Made by a program: the position numbers and the translations under genes. Source: an uncultured Lachnospiraceae bacterium (GTDB lineage: Bacteria; Bacillota; Clostridia; Lachnospirales; Lachnospiraceae). Taken from it: a DNA stretch of 22,584 nucleotides. The DNA lies in assembly GCA_947565255.1 (NCBI GenBank), contig CANOFI010000012.1:1-22584 (forward strand), given 5' to 3'. This document shows positions 22,500-22,584 of the stretch, piece after piece. Positions within the stretch are counted from its first letter, which is position 1; the number at the start of each line of letters is the position of its first letter. Under the pieces are notes generated by a model, which was not told the origin of the DNA, made no database searches, and saw only the letters and a list, made by a program, of their open reading frames with translations.

Positions 22500-22584
22500 A
22501 AATACTTATTGTATATATTGCACAAGCCCTGATATTGAAATAAAAGCTTAGTATATACTTATTTCTAAAGGCAGTCCATCGCCC

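Noticed and set aside
22340..22543. A 67-residue plus-strand frame at the right end.
   Set aside because: It is produced by the arms of the long hairpin and has no ribosome site or recognisable protein features.

Overview
The window looks like chromosome of a gut-type Lachnospiraceae or close relative (Clostridia, Bacillota). The evidence is strong AGGAGG-type ribosome-binding sites, occasional GTG and TTG starts, a dockerin-tagged BspA-type leucine-rich-repeat protein, a class B sortase, DUF951, a BMP-domain protein without a signal peptide, a PaaK/ACT pair and a CsoR-CopA copper operon. No tRNA, rRNA, CRISPR array or intact transposase was found. The genus call is inference.

Layout. 1-205 is the 3' end of an HxlR-type regulator. 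295-2430 (minus) is a secreted LRR/dockerin protein. 2717-5527 (minus) is a compact four-gene operon: lipoprotein, sortase B, sirtuin, DUF951. 5739-6883 (plus) is a YqeY-like protein followed by an iron-sulfur-flavoprotein-like reductase. 6991-9777 (minus) is an ECF sigma factor followed by a one-pass membrane protein with an outer beta-propeller, its probable anti-sigma factor or sensor. 9969-11300 holds a small DUF2752 membrane protein (plus) and a drug/metabolite transporter (minus) whose 3' coding ends overlap by 102 bases.

11428-12444 is the most accessory-looking part. It has an orphan CdiA_C-like tRNase toxin domain with no good start codon and no visible immunity gene, a hydrophobic ORF, and a 127-base cloverleaf-like palindromic element. 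After it come a DUF362 iron-sulfur protein (plus), a metallophosphoesterase coupled to the BMP-domain protein (minus), a divergent amidohydrolase (plus), and an ACT-domain/phenylacetate-CoA ligase operon (minus). The window closes with csoR-copA (minus). CopA carries a CopZ-like domain at its C-terminus, preceded by its own Shine-Dalgarno and ATG, so free chaperone might be made from inside copA. A second structured palindrome lies just 3' of copA, and a third, with a perfect 24-bp inverted repeat, lies upstream of csoR.

The best candidates for something undescribed are the nested CopZ cistron, the cloverleaf element at 12201-12327, the orphan toxin domain, and the long hairpin at 22380-22499. 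All calls were made by reading the sequence, with no database search.
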